Origin: Desulfobulbus sp. Tol-SR | GTDB taxonomy: Bacteria > Desulfobacterota > Desulfobulbia > Desulfobulbales > Desulfocapsaceae | DNA: 35,831 nucleotides | Reading direction: 5' to 3' | Assembly (NCBI GenBank): GCA_000769715.1 | Contig: JROS01000090.1 | Span: 1-35,831 of the forward strand | Shown here: in pieces, positions 11,219-19,382 of the stretch | Position numbering within the stretch: the first letter of the stretch is position 1 | Layout of the letters: every line of letters starts with the position of its first letter | Made by a program: the position numbers and the translations under genes | Notes under the pieces: model-generated | Database searches by the model: none | Told to the model about the DNA's origin: nothing | The model's input: the letters and a program-made list of their open reading frames with translations, nothing else

Positions 11219-12148
11219 TCATTTCGCCGCGAACAACCGCAGGAACGACTGGGGCACAGCGCTCTCAAACCGGCAGGGGGCGTTGTCGACGGGATGGATG
11301 AAGGCCAGGACCTGGGCATGCAGACCGAGACGCCTGAGGGGATTGGCCGTCGCCCCGTACTTCTTGTCCCCCACCACCGGATGACCGATATCCTGCAGGT
11401 GGACCCGGATCTGATGCTTTCGTCCGGTCTCGAGGGAAAGACTGAGCAACGAGTAATCGCGATTACCCTTGATCGTCCGGTAATGGGTGACCGCCCGCTT
11501 CCCCTGATCCGGTTTCCGGCTCGAATAGACTTTGAACGCGGCACTTTCCGTCAGCCAGGAGATGACGGTCCCCTCCGGCTGTTCCATCTGTCCCTCCACC
11601 ACCGCCACGTATGTCCGCTCGGTGATCGTCGACATCCAGGTCTCCTGGATCCTGTCCCGGATGCCCTCGTTTTTGGCGAAGAGCAGCAACCCCGAGGTTT
11701 CCCGGTCGATGCGGTGAACGATGAATATCTTGGCGGCAGGGTCCTGTTCCTTGACATACTCACTGAGGATACTGTACGCCGTTCGGCGTTTTTCCGTCTC
11801 AGTGGCAACCGTCAGCAACCCCGCCGGCTTGTCGATGACAATCAGATCGCGATCCTCGAAGACGATTCGGATCCCGTGGTAGAGCCGGTTAAAGGGGATT
11901 TTCTCCCAGCGCACCCTGACCTGCTGCCCCCCATGGAGGGGATGGTCGAATTGCGTGACGACCTTGCCGTCGACCGAGACCTGCCTGTCGCGCAGGACGG
12001 CCTTGATGGCGTTCCGGCGCTTCGCCGGGACACTGTCGACCAGGTATTTCAACAACTCCGTCTCGCCCTTGACGATCAGGAGAAGCTCTTCCTTATCTTT
12101 CACACTACTATGATGTGGACTTCCAGGTTTTTTTATCATCACGTCCAT
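11219..12148 (-). CDS. RluA-family 23S rRNA/tRNA pseudouridine synthase
   Basis: This 309-residue enzyme isomerises uridine to pseudouridine in RNA. An S4-like RNA-binding domain occupies about residues 25-80 (LLKYLVDSVPAKRRNAIKAVL), and the catalytic core has the RluA-type motif HRIDRETSG with catalytic D148. The later RKHQIRVHLQDIGHPVVGD motif is also characteristic. The N-terminus MDVMIKKPG is unremarkable and there is no clear Shine-Dalgarno, so the exact start is uncertain by a few codons. It follows the protein kinase gene by 43 bases on the same strand. Which uridine it modifies cannot be told from sequence. Confidence 0.92.
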   Translation of the reverse strand: MDVMIKKPGSPHHSSVKDKEELLLIVKGETELLKYLVDSVPAKRRNAIKAVLRDRQVSVDGKVVTQFDHPLHGGQQVRVRWEKIPFNRLYHGIRIVFEDRDLIVIDKPAGLLTVATETEKRRTAYSILSEYVKEQDPAAKIFIVHRIDRETSGLLLFAKNEGIRDRIQETWMSTITERTYVAVVEGQMEQPEGTVISWLTESAAFKVYSSRKPDQGKRAVTHYRTIKGNRDYSLLSLSLETGRKHQIRVHLQDIGHPVVGDKKYGATANPLRRLGLHAQVLAFIHPVDNAPCRFESAVPQSFLRLFAAK

Positions 12149-12191
12149 GAGGTGGTTGGAGGGGAACTACGGCGACGCGCCTTGAGCGGTA

Positions 12192-13559
12192 TCACCGTAT
12201 TGATGAGGCGTGTCGGATGGAACAGACGGCGCAGACGGAAGCGCCCCCATCCTTATCCAGCCTCTCGGCGAAACATTCGACGATATCGACCATCCATGCC
12301 TGCCGGAGGGAACACCAGTCGCCGCTCCAGAGCCAGTGTATCTCCCGCGAAAAGACCGAGGGGAGGCAGAATTCCCGCTCGATGGTGGGGGGGCGGAGGA
12401 TGGTCAGCAACTCCGGCAGGGTCGGCAACCGCCAGTCGCTCCGGCCGGCCCAGCCCTGCCGGTTCAGCTGCTCCACATACTCTCCCGCCTGTCTCCAGTC
12501 AAGCGGGAATTCCGAGCCCTGCCCCTGCCACAGCAGCCTGGTCAGGGGATCGAGCACGAGCCGGTCGCCCCCTGACCGCAACTGATGCGCCCGGTAAACG
12601 AGCGGCCGCATCAACCGGTCGAGGCCGACTTCCACCTGCGCCTGGCAATAGCGGATCCGTCGAGCCTCCCGGCGCACGACCACCGCCGGGCCCCGGTCAT
12701 CCTCGTCCTCCTCGAACCGGCACCCCTCCGCCGAGGTCGCCTTCCAGGCGGCAAAGACATCCTCCAGGGCCAAACGCATCTGCCTGGCTGTGGCGAACCG
12801 GTGCGACGGCTCGGGGGCGAGGCCGGACATGATCCACTCGTCCCAGCCTGTTCCCAAGTCCGGCCGCAGGCGGCCCGGCAGCGGTACATGCCCCTGCCCC
12901 GGGACGGCCAGTCGACCGGTCAGGAGCCGGTAGCCGAGCATCGCGGCGCTGTAGAGATCGGCCCGCTCATCGGCCGCCTCCGGCCGGACCCCCTGTTCCG
13001 GGGCGGCGTAGAAGGGTGAGCCGACCTGCAGCCCCTTGATCCCCATCCGCTCTTCTCCGCGAACCCGGGAAAGGCCGAAGTCGATGATCTTGACCCGGTC
13101 GTCACCGGTCAGCATCAGGTTGAAGGGCTTCAGATCCCGGTGCACAATCCCGGCGAAATGAAGGCGCTCCAGTCCCTTCAAGGTCTGCCGCAGGTAGCGG
13201 GTGGTCTTGGCGACTGAGATGGCGCGCGAGGGTCGCTCGACTTCGTAAGCTTCCCCGATCATTGTACCGAGCGAATGGGCGTAGTATTCGAGGACGATGA
13301 AAGGGTGGCCGCCCTCCTCGTCGCAGTCCACCACCTCGGCGACGTGGGCATGGGCGATGCCGCCCATGATCCGGGCTTCCTCGAAAAAGACCTGCCGCAG
13401 CAGGTCCTCACCGGCCAGATCGACCAGCAGTTCGTCCCGGGGGGCAAGGATCTTCAAGGCGACGATCCTGCCGGTGCGCGGCGCCCTCACCTTGTATACC
13501 GTGCTCATGCCGCCCCGGCCGAGACGGCCGATAACCTCGTATTTGCCGATACGATTCAT
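12192..13559 (-). CDS. Ser/Thr protein kinase with C-terminal DUF1566-like domain
   Basis: This 455-residue protein begins with a Hanks-type kinase domain (about residues 5-260): glycine loop GRLGRGGMS, ATP-binding lysine K36, catalytic HRDLKPFN with D142, DFG with D160 and an APE-like AAPEQG. The C-terminal part (about 345-450) has the features of DUF1566/Lcl-like domains (DPLTRLLWQ, DWRLPTLPELLTIL and a WSGDW segment), usually extracellular or sensory modules. No membrane segment is visible between them, so both parts are probably cytoplasmic. The ATG at 13559 overlaps the TGA of the upstream phosphoesterase (ATGA), which fixes the start and shows translational coupling. Substrates are unknown. 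Confidence 0.88.
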   Translation of the reverse strand: MNRIGKYEVIGRLGRGGMSTVYKVRAPRTGRIVALKILAPRDELLVDLAGEDLLRQVFFEEARIMGGIAHAHVAEVVDCDEEGGHPFIVLEYYAHSLGTMIGEAYEVERPSRAISVAKTTRYLRQTLKGLERLHFAGIVHRDLKPFNLMLTGDDRVKIIDFGLSRVRGEERMGIKGLQVGSPFYAAPEQGVRPEAADERADLYSAAMLGYRLLTGRLAVPGQGHVPLPGRLRPDLGTGWDEWIMSGLAPEPSHRFATARQMRLALEDVFAAWKATSAEGCRFEEDEDDRGPAVVVRREARRIRYCQAQVEVGLDRLMRPLVYRAHQLRSGGDRLVLDPLTRLLWQGQGSEFPLDWRQAGEYVEQLNRQGWAGRSDWRLPTLPELLTILRPPTIEREFCLPSVFSREIHWLWSGDWCSLRQAWMVDIVECFAERLDKDGGASVCAVCSIRHASSIR

Positions 13560-14287
13560 GACCGACACACCCTCTCGGCATAGGCGTCGGGGAACCCCAA
13601 GCGACGGATCTTGTCGGCAGTGATCCGGCAATCGTAAGGAACAAAGAGCACCTCGAGCATCCGGGTTACCGAGTCCCACACCAGGTACTTGGCCCTCCTG
13701 TCGCCGTCGCGCGGCTGGCCGACACTGCCGGCATTGACGATATGCCCCATTTCCGCCGGGAGCCGGATCGCCCCTTCGGCCAGCGGCACCCGCACCGTCT
13801 CTCCCTCCGCCTGCCGCACCAGCCGCAGGCCGTGGGTATGGCCGACAAAATAGAGTGTTGCCGGGGAGGAGGCAAAGAGGTGGGCGATCCTCCGATCGGA
13901 TTGATTGAACAGGTAAAGAAAGACCGATTCGGGCGGAAATCCGTGGACGAAGACCGCATCGGCCAACTGCAGCGAACGCGGCAGACTGCGGCAGTAGGCC
14001 AGACTCTCAGCGGAGAGCAGCTGCTCGGTCCTGACGCTGTTCTCCCGGGCCTGAAAATTCATCCACTGTCTCGCCGCCGCCGAGAGCAGTGCCGCCTCGT
14101 GGTTGCCGAGTATCGACCGGCATCCCAACCGTCGCACCAGCTGGACCACTCCTTCCGGATCGGGGCCATAGCCGATCATATCCCCCAGGCAGACGATCCG
14201 TTCCACCTCCCGGGTCCGGATCTCGGCCGCAACCGCTTCCAACGCCTCCAAATTTCCATGGATATCTGAAAGAACCGCGATCCGCAT
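13556..14287 (-). CDS. calcineurin-like metallophosphoesterase (YfcE/ApaH-like)
   Basis: A 243-residue metallophosphoesterase. The metal-binding motifs appear in order: DIHGN (starting at residue 8), GDMIGYGP, GNHE, and later GHTH. The family hydrolyses phosphomono- or diesters; some members act as protein phosphatases of the PPP type. The ATG at 14287 begins MRIAVLSDIHGNLEAL, the normal family start; the frame is open to 14461, but that extension has no family similarity. It overlaps the kinase gene by four bases, so phosphatase and kinase are produced together. Antagonism between the two is an attractive inference. Confidence 0.9.
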   Translation of the reverse strand: MRIAVLSDIHGNLEALEAVAAEIRTREVERIVCLGDMIGYGPDPEGVVQLVRRLGCRSILGNHEAALLSAAARQWMNFQARENSVRTEQLLSAESLAYCRSLPRSLQLADAVFVHGFPPESVFLYLFNQSDRRIAHLFASSPATLYFVGHTHGLRLVRQAEGETVRVPLAEGAIRLPAEMGHIVNAGSVGQPRDGDRRAKYLVWDSVTRMLEVLFVPYDCRITADKIRRLGFPDAYAERVCRS

Positions 14288-14421
14288 AGCCCTGCCGATT
14301 GGTTGTCGATGTTGTCGAGGCGCACCTTCCATCTCCAGACTAGACCAAAGCAAAGTCGAGAGGCAAGCCTTTTCCCCGCCTGCGAGCCCCGCCGAATCAC
14401 GATACATCCCACTTTGCGGGA

Positions 14422-14450
14422 CTTGACACGCAGGGAAGGCCATCTTATCT
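14422..14450 (+). promoter_or_regulatory. promoter of the hsp20 pair
   Basis: TTGACA (14422-14427) and TATCTT (14445-14450) are exactly 17 bases apart, a strong sigma70-type promoter. The box reads CTTGACA and a CCATCT overlaps the -10 region, which faintly resembles sigma32 elements, but the spacing is too short for a sigma32 promoter. The leader to the first hsp20 gene is about 120 bases. Confidence 0.6.
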
Positions 14451-14501
14451 TCTATCTCCAAAATGAGATTTAATTATAATTTCAATCCACTGCAAACATT
14501 C

Positions 14502-14535
14502 ACAATGGGTCTGGCCAGACAATGGGTCTGGCCAG
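14502..14535. repeat. 17-bp perfect tandem repeat ahead of hsp20
   Basis: ACAATGGGTCTGGCCAG occurs twice back-to-back (14502-14518, 14519-14535) in the untranslated leader of the first hsp20 gene. Each copy contains the palindrome CTGGCCAG. It could be a recent duplication or paired binding sites. Confidence 0.85.
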
Positions 14536-14575
14536 CTATCCAACAGTCCATCCATAACCAACAGGAGGTGCAGCT

Positions 14576-15025
14576 ATGCGAACACGATTTCATGATCTGC
14601 AGCGGATGTTATCTTCAATGGATACCCTGCGGGACACCTTCAGTCTGCTGACCGGCGAGGCACATGACCGTCTGCCGCGTCTGGAAGGCGATTGGGGCAT
14701 CCCTGACGGCTGGCCCAGGATGAACCTCTACGATACCGGGGAACAGCTGGAAATGCGTATCGAACTCCCCGGATTCTCCCGGGAAGACATCCAGATCAAG
14801 GTCCAGGGCAATTATCTCGAGATCAGCGGCTCACGCAAGGCCGCCGGCCCGGAAGGCTATACCGTCCACCGCCAGGAACGGGAAAACCCGACCTTCACCC
14901 GAAGCATGACGCTTCCGATCGAAGTGGACAGCGGTCTGGCTTCCGCTACGATCAAGAACGGCATACTCAGTCTTGTCCTGCCGAAAAGCGTTGCGGCACG
15001 ACCGCAGCAGATAACCATCCGCTGA
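14576..15025 (+). CDS. Hsp20/alpha-crystallin small heat-shock protein (first copy)
   Basis: An ATP-independent chaperone of 149 residues that holds unfolding proteins for refolding by Hsp70. The alpha-crystallin domain spans about residues 48-145, with the conserved ELPGFSREDIQI strand and the late A-x-x-x-NGILSLVLPK motif (G-I-L in NGILSL). A short C-terminal extension ends in ITIR, supplying the I-x-I oligomerisation motif. The ATG has an excellent AGGAGGT site. It is followed 33 bases later by a second hsp20 gene in the same operon, the common arrangement where two Hsp20s co-assemble. Confidence 0.95.
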   Translation: MRTRFHDLQRMLSSMDTLRDTFSLLTGEAHDRLPRLEGDWGIPDGWPRMNLYDTGEQLEMRIELPGFSREDIQIKVQGNYLEISGSRKAAGPEGYTVHRQERENPTFTRSMTLPIEVDSGLASATIKNGILSLVLPKSVAARPQQITIR

Positions 15026-15057
15026 TGCAACAAGATGATCTGAACAGGAGATCTGCC

Positions 15058-15444
15058 ATGACACAGAAAAATCCCATCGCCCAGACTGATAAGACTGCCG
15101 TGGAGAAACCGGAAAAGCTCACCGTGCTTATCCCCAGCGTCGATATCTACGAAAACAACGATGAATATCTCGTTTATGCCGACCTGCCGGGAGTGAAGAA
15201 GGAGGATGTCAACATCGATCTCGACAACGGCCAGCTGACCCTGGTCGGCAACCGGTACGTCGAGGCGGTCAAGGGACAGCTGATGGAAGAATTCAGTTCC
15301 GCCCAGTATCGCCGGGTTTTCTCCGTCCCCCAGGGAATCGATCTTGCCCGAGTCGATGCCGAACTCACCGACGGCGTCCTCAAGCTGCACCTGCCTAAAT
15401 CGGAGGCGGTCAAACCGAAAAAGATCGAGATTCGCGAAGGATAA
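15058..15444 (+). CDS. Hsp20/alpha-crystallin small heat-shock protein (second copy)
   Basis: A 128-residue small heat-shock protein distinct from its upstream neighbour. The alpha-crystallin domain (about 30-125) includes YADLPGVKKEDVNIDL and DGVLKLHLPK, and the tail has the I-x-I element in KIEIREG. An ATG at 15025 overlaps the previous stop, but the ATG at 15058 has the ribosome site ACAGGAG and is preferred. It is transcribed together with the first hsp20 gene. Confidence 0.94.
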   Translation: MTQKNPIAQTDKTAVEKPEKLTVLIPSVDIYENNDEYLVYADLPGVKKEDVNIDLDNGQLTLVGNRYVEAVKGQLMEEFSSAQYRRVFSVPQGIDLARVDAELTDGVLKLHLPKSEAVKPKKIEIREG

Positions 15445-15467
15445 CCGGCGGCAACAGTCTCCCGCAC

Positions 15468-15502
15468 CGGGCGGGTGTCGATTTCGTCAGGGCACCCGCC
15501 CG
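15468..15502. terminator. GC-rich hairpin between hsp20 operon and uup
   Basis: A 10-bp perfect stem (CGGGCGGGTG 15468-15477 and its complement 15493-15502) with a 15-base loop sits between two converging genes. There is no T-run, so intrinsic termination is uncertain. Confidence 0.4.
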
Positions 15503-15515
15503 CCCCGGCGCCGGA

Positions 15516-17363
15516 TCAGGTTCCGGTGTTTTTTTTCGCGTCGAGTTCGTCCCAGCGGCTGTACAAGCCATCAATCTCCTGCCGGATCTGCTCGAGATTC
15601 TCCCAGCACTCGGCCAGACGGGCGGGATCGGCGACCGTCTCCGGCAGCCCCATCGTCTCCTGCAGTCCTTCCTGCACGGTCTCGGCGGCTTCAATCCGTT
15701 CCTCGATCTGATCATACTCGCGCTGTTCCAGGTATGAAAGCCGGCCGGCCTTCTTCGGCACCGGTTCGTCGGCCCCCCTGACCTTCGCCGGTGCCGCCGG
15801 GGGACGGTCGGCCCTCTCGATCTCCTCGATATGGGACAGCCACTGTTCATAGTCGGCATACCAGGCCACCCCGCCTCTTCCGTCGAAACCGAGGATCTGG
15901 TCGCAGACCGAGTTGAGCAGAAACCGGTCATGAGTGACCAGGACGAGGGCCCCGGAAAACTCCTGCAGGCTTTCCTCGAGGACATCGAGCGAGGGGATGT
16001 CGAGATCGTTGGTCGGTTCGTCGAGGAGCAGGATATCGGCCGGTTCCCGCATCAGCGCGGCGATCAGGATGCGGGCCTGTTCACCACCCGAGAGTTGCCC
16101 CACCGGCGTCTCCAACTGGTCGACGCGAAAGAGAAATTTCTTCGCCCAGGACACTACATGGAGGGATCGCCCCTGATAGACGACGGCGTCGCCATCCGGG
16201 GCCAGGGCTCGGCGCAGCGTGATCTCCGGGTCGATCGTCTCGCGCCGTTGGTCGAAGCTGACGATACGAACTCCGTCGGCCGGCGCCAGGACCCCGACAT
16301 CCGGCCGCAGGCCCGAAGGATCTGCGGAGGAGGCGAGGATCTGCATCAGGGTAGACTTGCCGCAGCCGTTTCTACCCAGCAGACCGATCCGCGAACCCGG
16401 CGAGAGCTGGATATCGAGGCCGGAGAACAGCGTTTTTCCGGCAATTGATTTGGCCAGGTTCGAACCCTCAAGCAGTTTCTTCGTTTTCCGGCCTGTCGCC
16501 TCGAAATCGATCTGCACCGCCGATGAGGCGCGGTTCCGCATCCTGACCTGACTGAGTTCGCCCTGGAGCCTGCCGGCCTCGTCAATCCGGTACTTGGCCT
16601 TGGTCGCCCGCGCCTTGGGTCCGCGACGAAGCCATTCCATCTCGCGCCGGACCTTGTTGGCAAGGCGCTCCTCCTCCTGGGTCTGGAGCGCTACAAAGGC
16701 CGCCCTTGCCTCCAGAAACCGCGAGTAGCTGCCATCAACCTGAAAAATCCCGTCCGGGTACATGGCCGAGAGCTCAATCACCCGGTTGGTGCAGTTTTCG
16801 AGGAACTGGCGATCATGGCTGACCAGCAGGAAGGCGGATACCCCCATCCCCTGCATGCCATTGAGCAGGCCCTCGAGCCAGAGGATGCCCTCGATATCGA
16901 GGTGGTTGGTCGGCTCATCCATCACCAGCACGTCCGGGGAGACAAGGAGCGACCGACAGATGGAGAGCCGCTTGCGCCAGCCCCCGGACAGCTCACCGAC
17001 CGGGACCGTGTCCGCCCTGAACCCGGCAAGACTGAGCAGGGTCTGCACCCTGGTATATCGTTCCGTCTCGGTGGAATGGCCATCCTGCAGTGCTTTGAGC
17101 AGATTATCGGTGGCGGTCGCTTGCTCGTCAAATATATCGGCCTGGGCAAGATAGCCGATCCGTGCATGTTTCTGCCGGACCACCTGACCAGAATCCGCAT
17201 CTTCAACACCGCAGAAGATCCGCAGCAGCGTTGATTTCCCCGAACCGTTGGGGCCGACCAGCCCAATCCTTTCCCCCGTCGCGATCGACAGGTTGATATT
17301 CTGAAAAAGCCTGCGGGCGCCATACGATTTGCTCAGGCCTTTGCCGATGATCAGATTGGCCAT
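15516..17363 (-). CDS. uup: ABC-F ATPase, Uup-like
   Basis: A soluble protein of 615 residues with two ABC nucleotide-binding domains and no membrane part, as in ABC-F factors that act on the ribosome. The first domain has Walker A GPNGSGKST (about 36-44), LSGGW and MDEPTNHLD; the second has GRNGCGKST, LSGGEQ and LDEPTNDLD. The linker between them is charged (RRGPKARATKAKYR), and the last 65 residues form a coiled-coil as in Uup. The ATG at 17363 is preceded by AAGAGG. A 14-bp hairpin lies in its leader. ABC-F members may protect against antibiotics or rescue stalled ribosomes; this one resembles the Uup housekeeping type rather than a resistance determinant. Confidence 0.92.
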   Translation of the reverse strand: MANLIIGKGLSKSYGARRLFQNINLSIATGERIGLVGPNGSGKSTLLRIFCGVEDADSGQVVRQKHARIGYLAQADIFDEQATATDNLLKALQDGHSTETERYTRVQTLLSLAGFRADTVPVGELSGGWRKRLSICRSLLVSPDVLVMDEPTNHLDIEGILWLEGLLNGMQGMGVSAFLLVSHDRQFLENCTNRVIELSAMYPDGIFQVDGSYSRFLEARAAFVALQTQEEERLANKVRREMEWLRRGPKARATKAKYRIDEAGRLQGELSQVRMRNRASSAVQIDFEATGRKTKKLLEGSNLAKSIAGKTLFSGLDIQLSPGSRIGLLGRNGCGKSTLMQILASSADPSGLRPDVGVLAPADGVRIVSFDQRRETIDPEITLRRALAPDGDAVVYQGRSLHVVSWAKKFLFRVDQLETPVGQLSGGEQARILIAALMREPADILLLDEPTNDLDIPSLDVLEESLQEFSGALVLVTHDRFLLNSVCDQILGFDGRGGVAWYADYEQWLSHIEEIERADRPPAAPAKVRGADEPVPKKAGRLSYLEQREYDQIEERIEAAETVQEGLQETMGLPETVADPARLAECWENLEQIRQEIDGLYSRWDELDAKKNTGT

Positions 17364-17389
17364 TGTCGCCTCTTGTCGATCGATTGGAG

Positions 17390-17423
17390 GTCGGCATCGG
17401 TGATGATTTTCACCGATGCCGAC
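17390..17423 (-). promoter_or_regulatory. 14-bp leader hairpin upstream of uup
   Basis: GTCGGCATCGGTGA (17390-17403) and its exact complement (17410-17423) enclose six bases. On the minus strand this hairpin ends 27 bases before the uup start codon, just ahead of the ribosome site. It has no T-run, so it is not a standard terminator. It may be a leader structure controlling ABC-F expression, or a protein-binding palindrome. Confidence 0.5.
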
Positions 17424-17545
17424 ACAGGGGCGCGGTCGGCATTCACCGGCCGCAACAGGTCATACTGGAAGATAACCAGATTCAATTTTAACATGGTCCC
17501 ACCCGGGTGGGTTCGTTGTCCAGTCACGCATCGGTCCTTTTATTG

Positions 17546-17574
17546 TTGAACTATCGGCCTGTCAAGAGTATAAA
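17546..17574 (+). promoter_or_regulatory. promoter of the M23-bactofilin operon
   Basis: TTGAAC (17546-17551) and TATAAA (17569-17574) are separated by 17 bases. The leader to ATG 17680 would be about 100 bases. The whole gap 17364-17679 between uup and this operon otherwise holds only the uup leader hairpin. Confidence 0.55.
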
Positions 17575-17679
17575 CTATGGAATTTTCCTGGCGACCCCTA
17601 TCCTGTTGATGGTATAGGTTATTCAATCATCACACCTGATTGTGTGGTAGATACATGCTAACCAGTACGGAATTAATGA

Positions 17680-18642
17680 ATGAGCAGTCATTTTTACATC
17701 ATCCTCACCAGCGACAGCGGCAAGACCTGCCGCCTCCCCATCCATAGAAAAAGTTTCACCGTCATCAGCGGCATGGCCCTGCTGACGCTTGCGGCTCTGG
17801 TTGTTTCATCTTCTTTGACCATGGGCCTCTTGGGCACCAACCGTCACTACGCCCAAAAGATCGGCCATCTCAACGAGCAGCTCCGGCACAGCACACAGCT
17901 CCTTGCCCGCCAACAGCAGAACTCGGAGCAGCTGAAGCAGCAGATGAGCCTTGAAATTGCCAATCTGGAGATGGCCAAGGCAAGGCAGGCCGCCTCGTTT
18001 TCCGAGGAAAAAGACGAGATCATCGCCTCCACCGTCTCAGAATTGAATACCCGGACCGAATACATCAAAGAGGTCATGGATTCACTCGGCCTCAAGATCA
18101 AAAGGAGCTCTTACGCCCGGAAGGACAGCGGCGGCCCCTTCGTCCCCAGCGGCAACAGCGAACAGAACCAGCTGATGGTCAAGACGGACAAGTATCTCGA
18201 GACAATCCGTTATACTCCCTTGGGCAAACCGGTTCCCGGCTCCATTTCCTCCGGCTTCGGCTCTCGTCTGGACCCTGTGAACAATGACGGCGCCTATCAC
18301 ACCGGCCTCGATTTCCGGGCCGGCAAAGGCGACAAGATCTTCGCGACCGGCGCCGGGATTGTCACCATGGCCGGTTGGAATGGAAATTATGGAAATAATG
18401 TCCAGATCGACCATGGCAACGGCTATATCTCGAGTTTTGCTCACCTCGACCGCTTCAGGGTCAAGAAGGGGGATCGAGTCGAACGAGGACAGATCATCGG
18501 CCTGGTCGGCAGCAGCGGCAGAACCACCGGCGCCCATCTCCACTATGAAGTTTCACTCAACAGCAAGACGATCAATCCGGAAAAGTTGATCAAAGTCGCC
18601 GGAGTTACCCTCCCCGCCCCTCGCCCTTCGATCAAGAAATAA
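17680..18642 (+). CDS. membrane-anchored M23 (LytM-type) peptidoglycan peptidase
   Basis: A 320-residue cell-wall endopeptidase or LytM-like regulator. Residues 29-51 form one membrane segment after a basic N-terminus, residues about 55-140 a coiled-coil, and residues about 190-310 the M23 domain. The zinc ligands are seen in HTGLDF (HxxxD) and in AHLHYEV (HxH), so the enzyme looks active. The Shine-Dalgarno is weak. It is followed after one base by a bactofilin gene; M23 peptidases paired with bactofilins shape cell curvature, stalks or helical form in several bacteria, and the same partnership is likely here. Confidence 0.93.
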   Translation: MSSHFYIILTSDSGKTCRLPIHRKSFTVISGMALLTLAALVVSSSLTMGLLGTNRHYAQKIGHLNEQLRHSTQLLARQQQNSEQLKQQMSLEIANLEMAKARQAASFSEEKDEIIASTVSELNTRTEYIKEVMDSLGLKIKRSSYARKDSGGPFVPSGNSEQNQLMVKTDKYLETIRYTPLGKPVPGSISSGFGSRLDPVNNDGAYHTGLDFRAGKGDKIFATGAGIVTMAGWNGNYGNNVQIDHGNGYISSFAHLDRFRVKKGDRVERGQIIGLVGSSGRTTGAHLHYEVSLNSKTINPEKLIKVAGVTLPAPRPSIKK

Positions 18643-18643
18643 C

Positions 18644-19099
18644 ATGAGCTTATTCGGCAAAAAACACGAAATCGACCAGAACCTGAACCAGGCGGCCGAT
18701 GCGGAGGCCATATCCTCGCTCTTTGACAAAAATATGGTCATCACCGGGACAATTTCCTTCAAGGGTAAAGCCCGTATCGACGGTACCATCAACGGCGATA
18801 TCACAGAAGGAGATCATCTCATACTCAGCGAGAGCGGAAAAATCACCGGCAACATCAGGACGATCTCCTTCAACTGCTACGGCACCCTCGAAGGTGATGT
18901 CCAGGCCAGCAGCGTTATTGCCAGAAAGACCTGTTCGATTCACGGCAGAATCGAAGCAGCGAGCCTGACGGTCGAACCTGGTGCGGCGATCGATGGCGAG
19001 ATCAGAGCTACAGCCAAAGACAGAGGCCAAGGCGAAGAGAGAGTGCAGGGCTCATCGTCGACTTCATCTGCCGTTACCGTCGATTCCGACACCCCATGA
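18644..19099 (+). CDS. bactofilin (polymer-forming cytoskeletal protein)
   Basis: A 151-residue bactofilin. Its central domain (about 28-122) is a right-handed beta-helix built from short repeats with spaced glycines and hydrophobics (for example GTISFKGKARIDGTINGDI and GTLEGDVQASSVIA). The ends are flexible: an N-terminus MSLFGKKHE, often the membrane-associating end, and a Ser/Thr-rich tail. Bactofilins polymerise without nucleotide and localise cell-wall enzymes. The ATG follows the stop of the M23 peptidase gene by one base and the stop overlaps the next ATG by four, so three proteins are translationally coupled. Confidence 0.93.
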   Translation: MSLFGKKHEIDQNLNQAADAEAISSLFDKNMVITGTISFKGKARIDGTINGDITEGDHLILSESGKITGNIRTISFNCYGTLEGDVQASSVIARKTCSIHGRIEAASLTVEPGAAIDGEIRATAKDRGQGEERVQGSSSTSSAVTVDSDTP

Positions 19100-19371
19100 G
19101 CAGCATCCCCCGCAAACCTCCGGGCACCCGTACGTTGACCGAGATGGCATTCATCCCGCGCATCAAGTGTCCTCATTGCGGCAACGATCTCGAATTCTTT
19201 GAAATCAGTGAAGATGCGGTAGTCGTTACGCACTACGTCCAGAATCCGGACAGCAGTTTTTCCATCGAAAACAGGAGCATTCAGTCAACAGGAGGCAGCC
19301 GACTCTTCTGTGGAAGCTGCGAGGAAGATCTGAGCGAGTTGCATGAACGTTTCTCCAATATGATATTCTAG
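19096..19371 (+). CDS. small zinc-ribbon-like protein of unknown function
   Basis: A 91-residue protein that I do not recognise. It contains two CxxC pairs, CPHC (residues 25-28) and CGSC (about 72-75), forming a likely zinc ribbon. There is no signal peptide or membrane segment. It overlaps the bactofilin stop by ATGA, and is the last gene before a strong palindrome, so it belongs to the M23-bactofilin operon. A role together with the bactofilin is inferred from context only. Confidence 0.7.
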   Translation: MSSIPRKPPGTRTLTEMAFIPRIKCPHCGNDLEFFEISEDAVVVTHYVQNPDSSFSIENRSIQSTGGSRLFCGSCEEDLSELHERFSNMIF

Positions 19372-19382
19372 CCGGTCGTAAA

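Noticed and set aside
11294..12832. 512-codon plus-strand frame across the pseudouridine synthase and kinase genes
   Set aside because: Antisense to two genes with intact catalytic motifs; its end is Pro/Arg-rich without domain features.
15025..15057. Earlier start of the second hsp20 gene at an ATG overlapping the previous stop
   Set aside because: The ATG at 15058 has a clear AGGAG site and a normal Hsp20 N-terminus; the earlier one has none.
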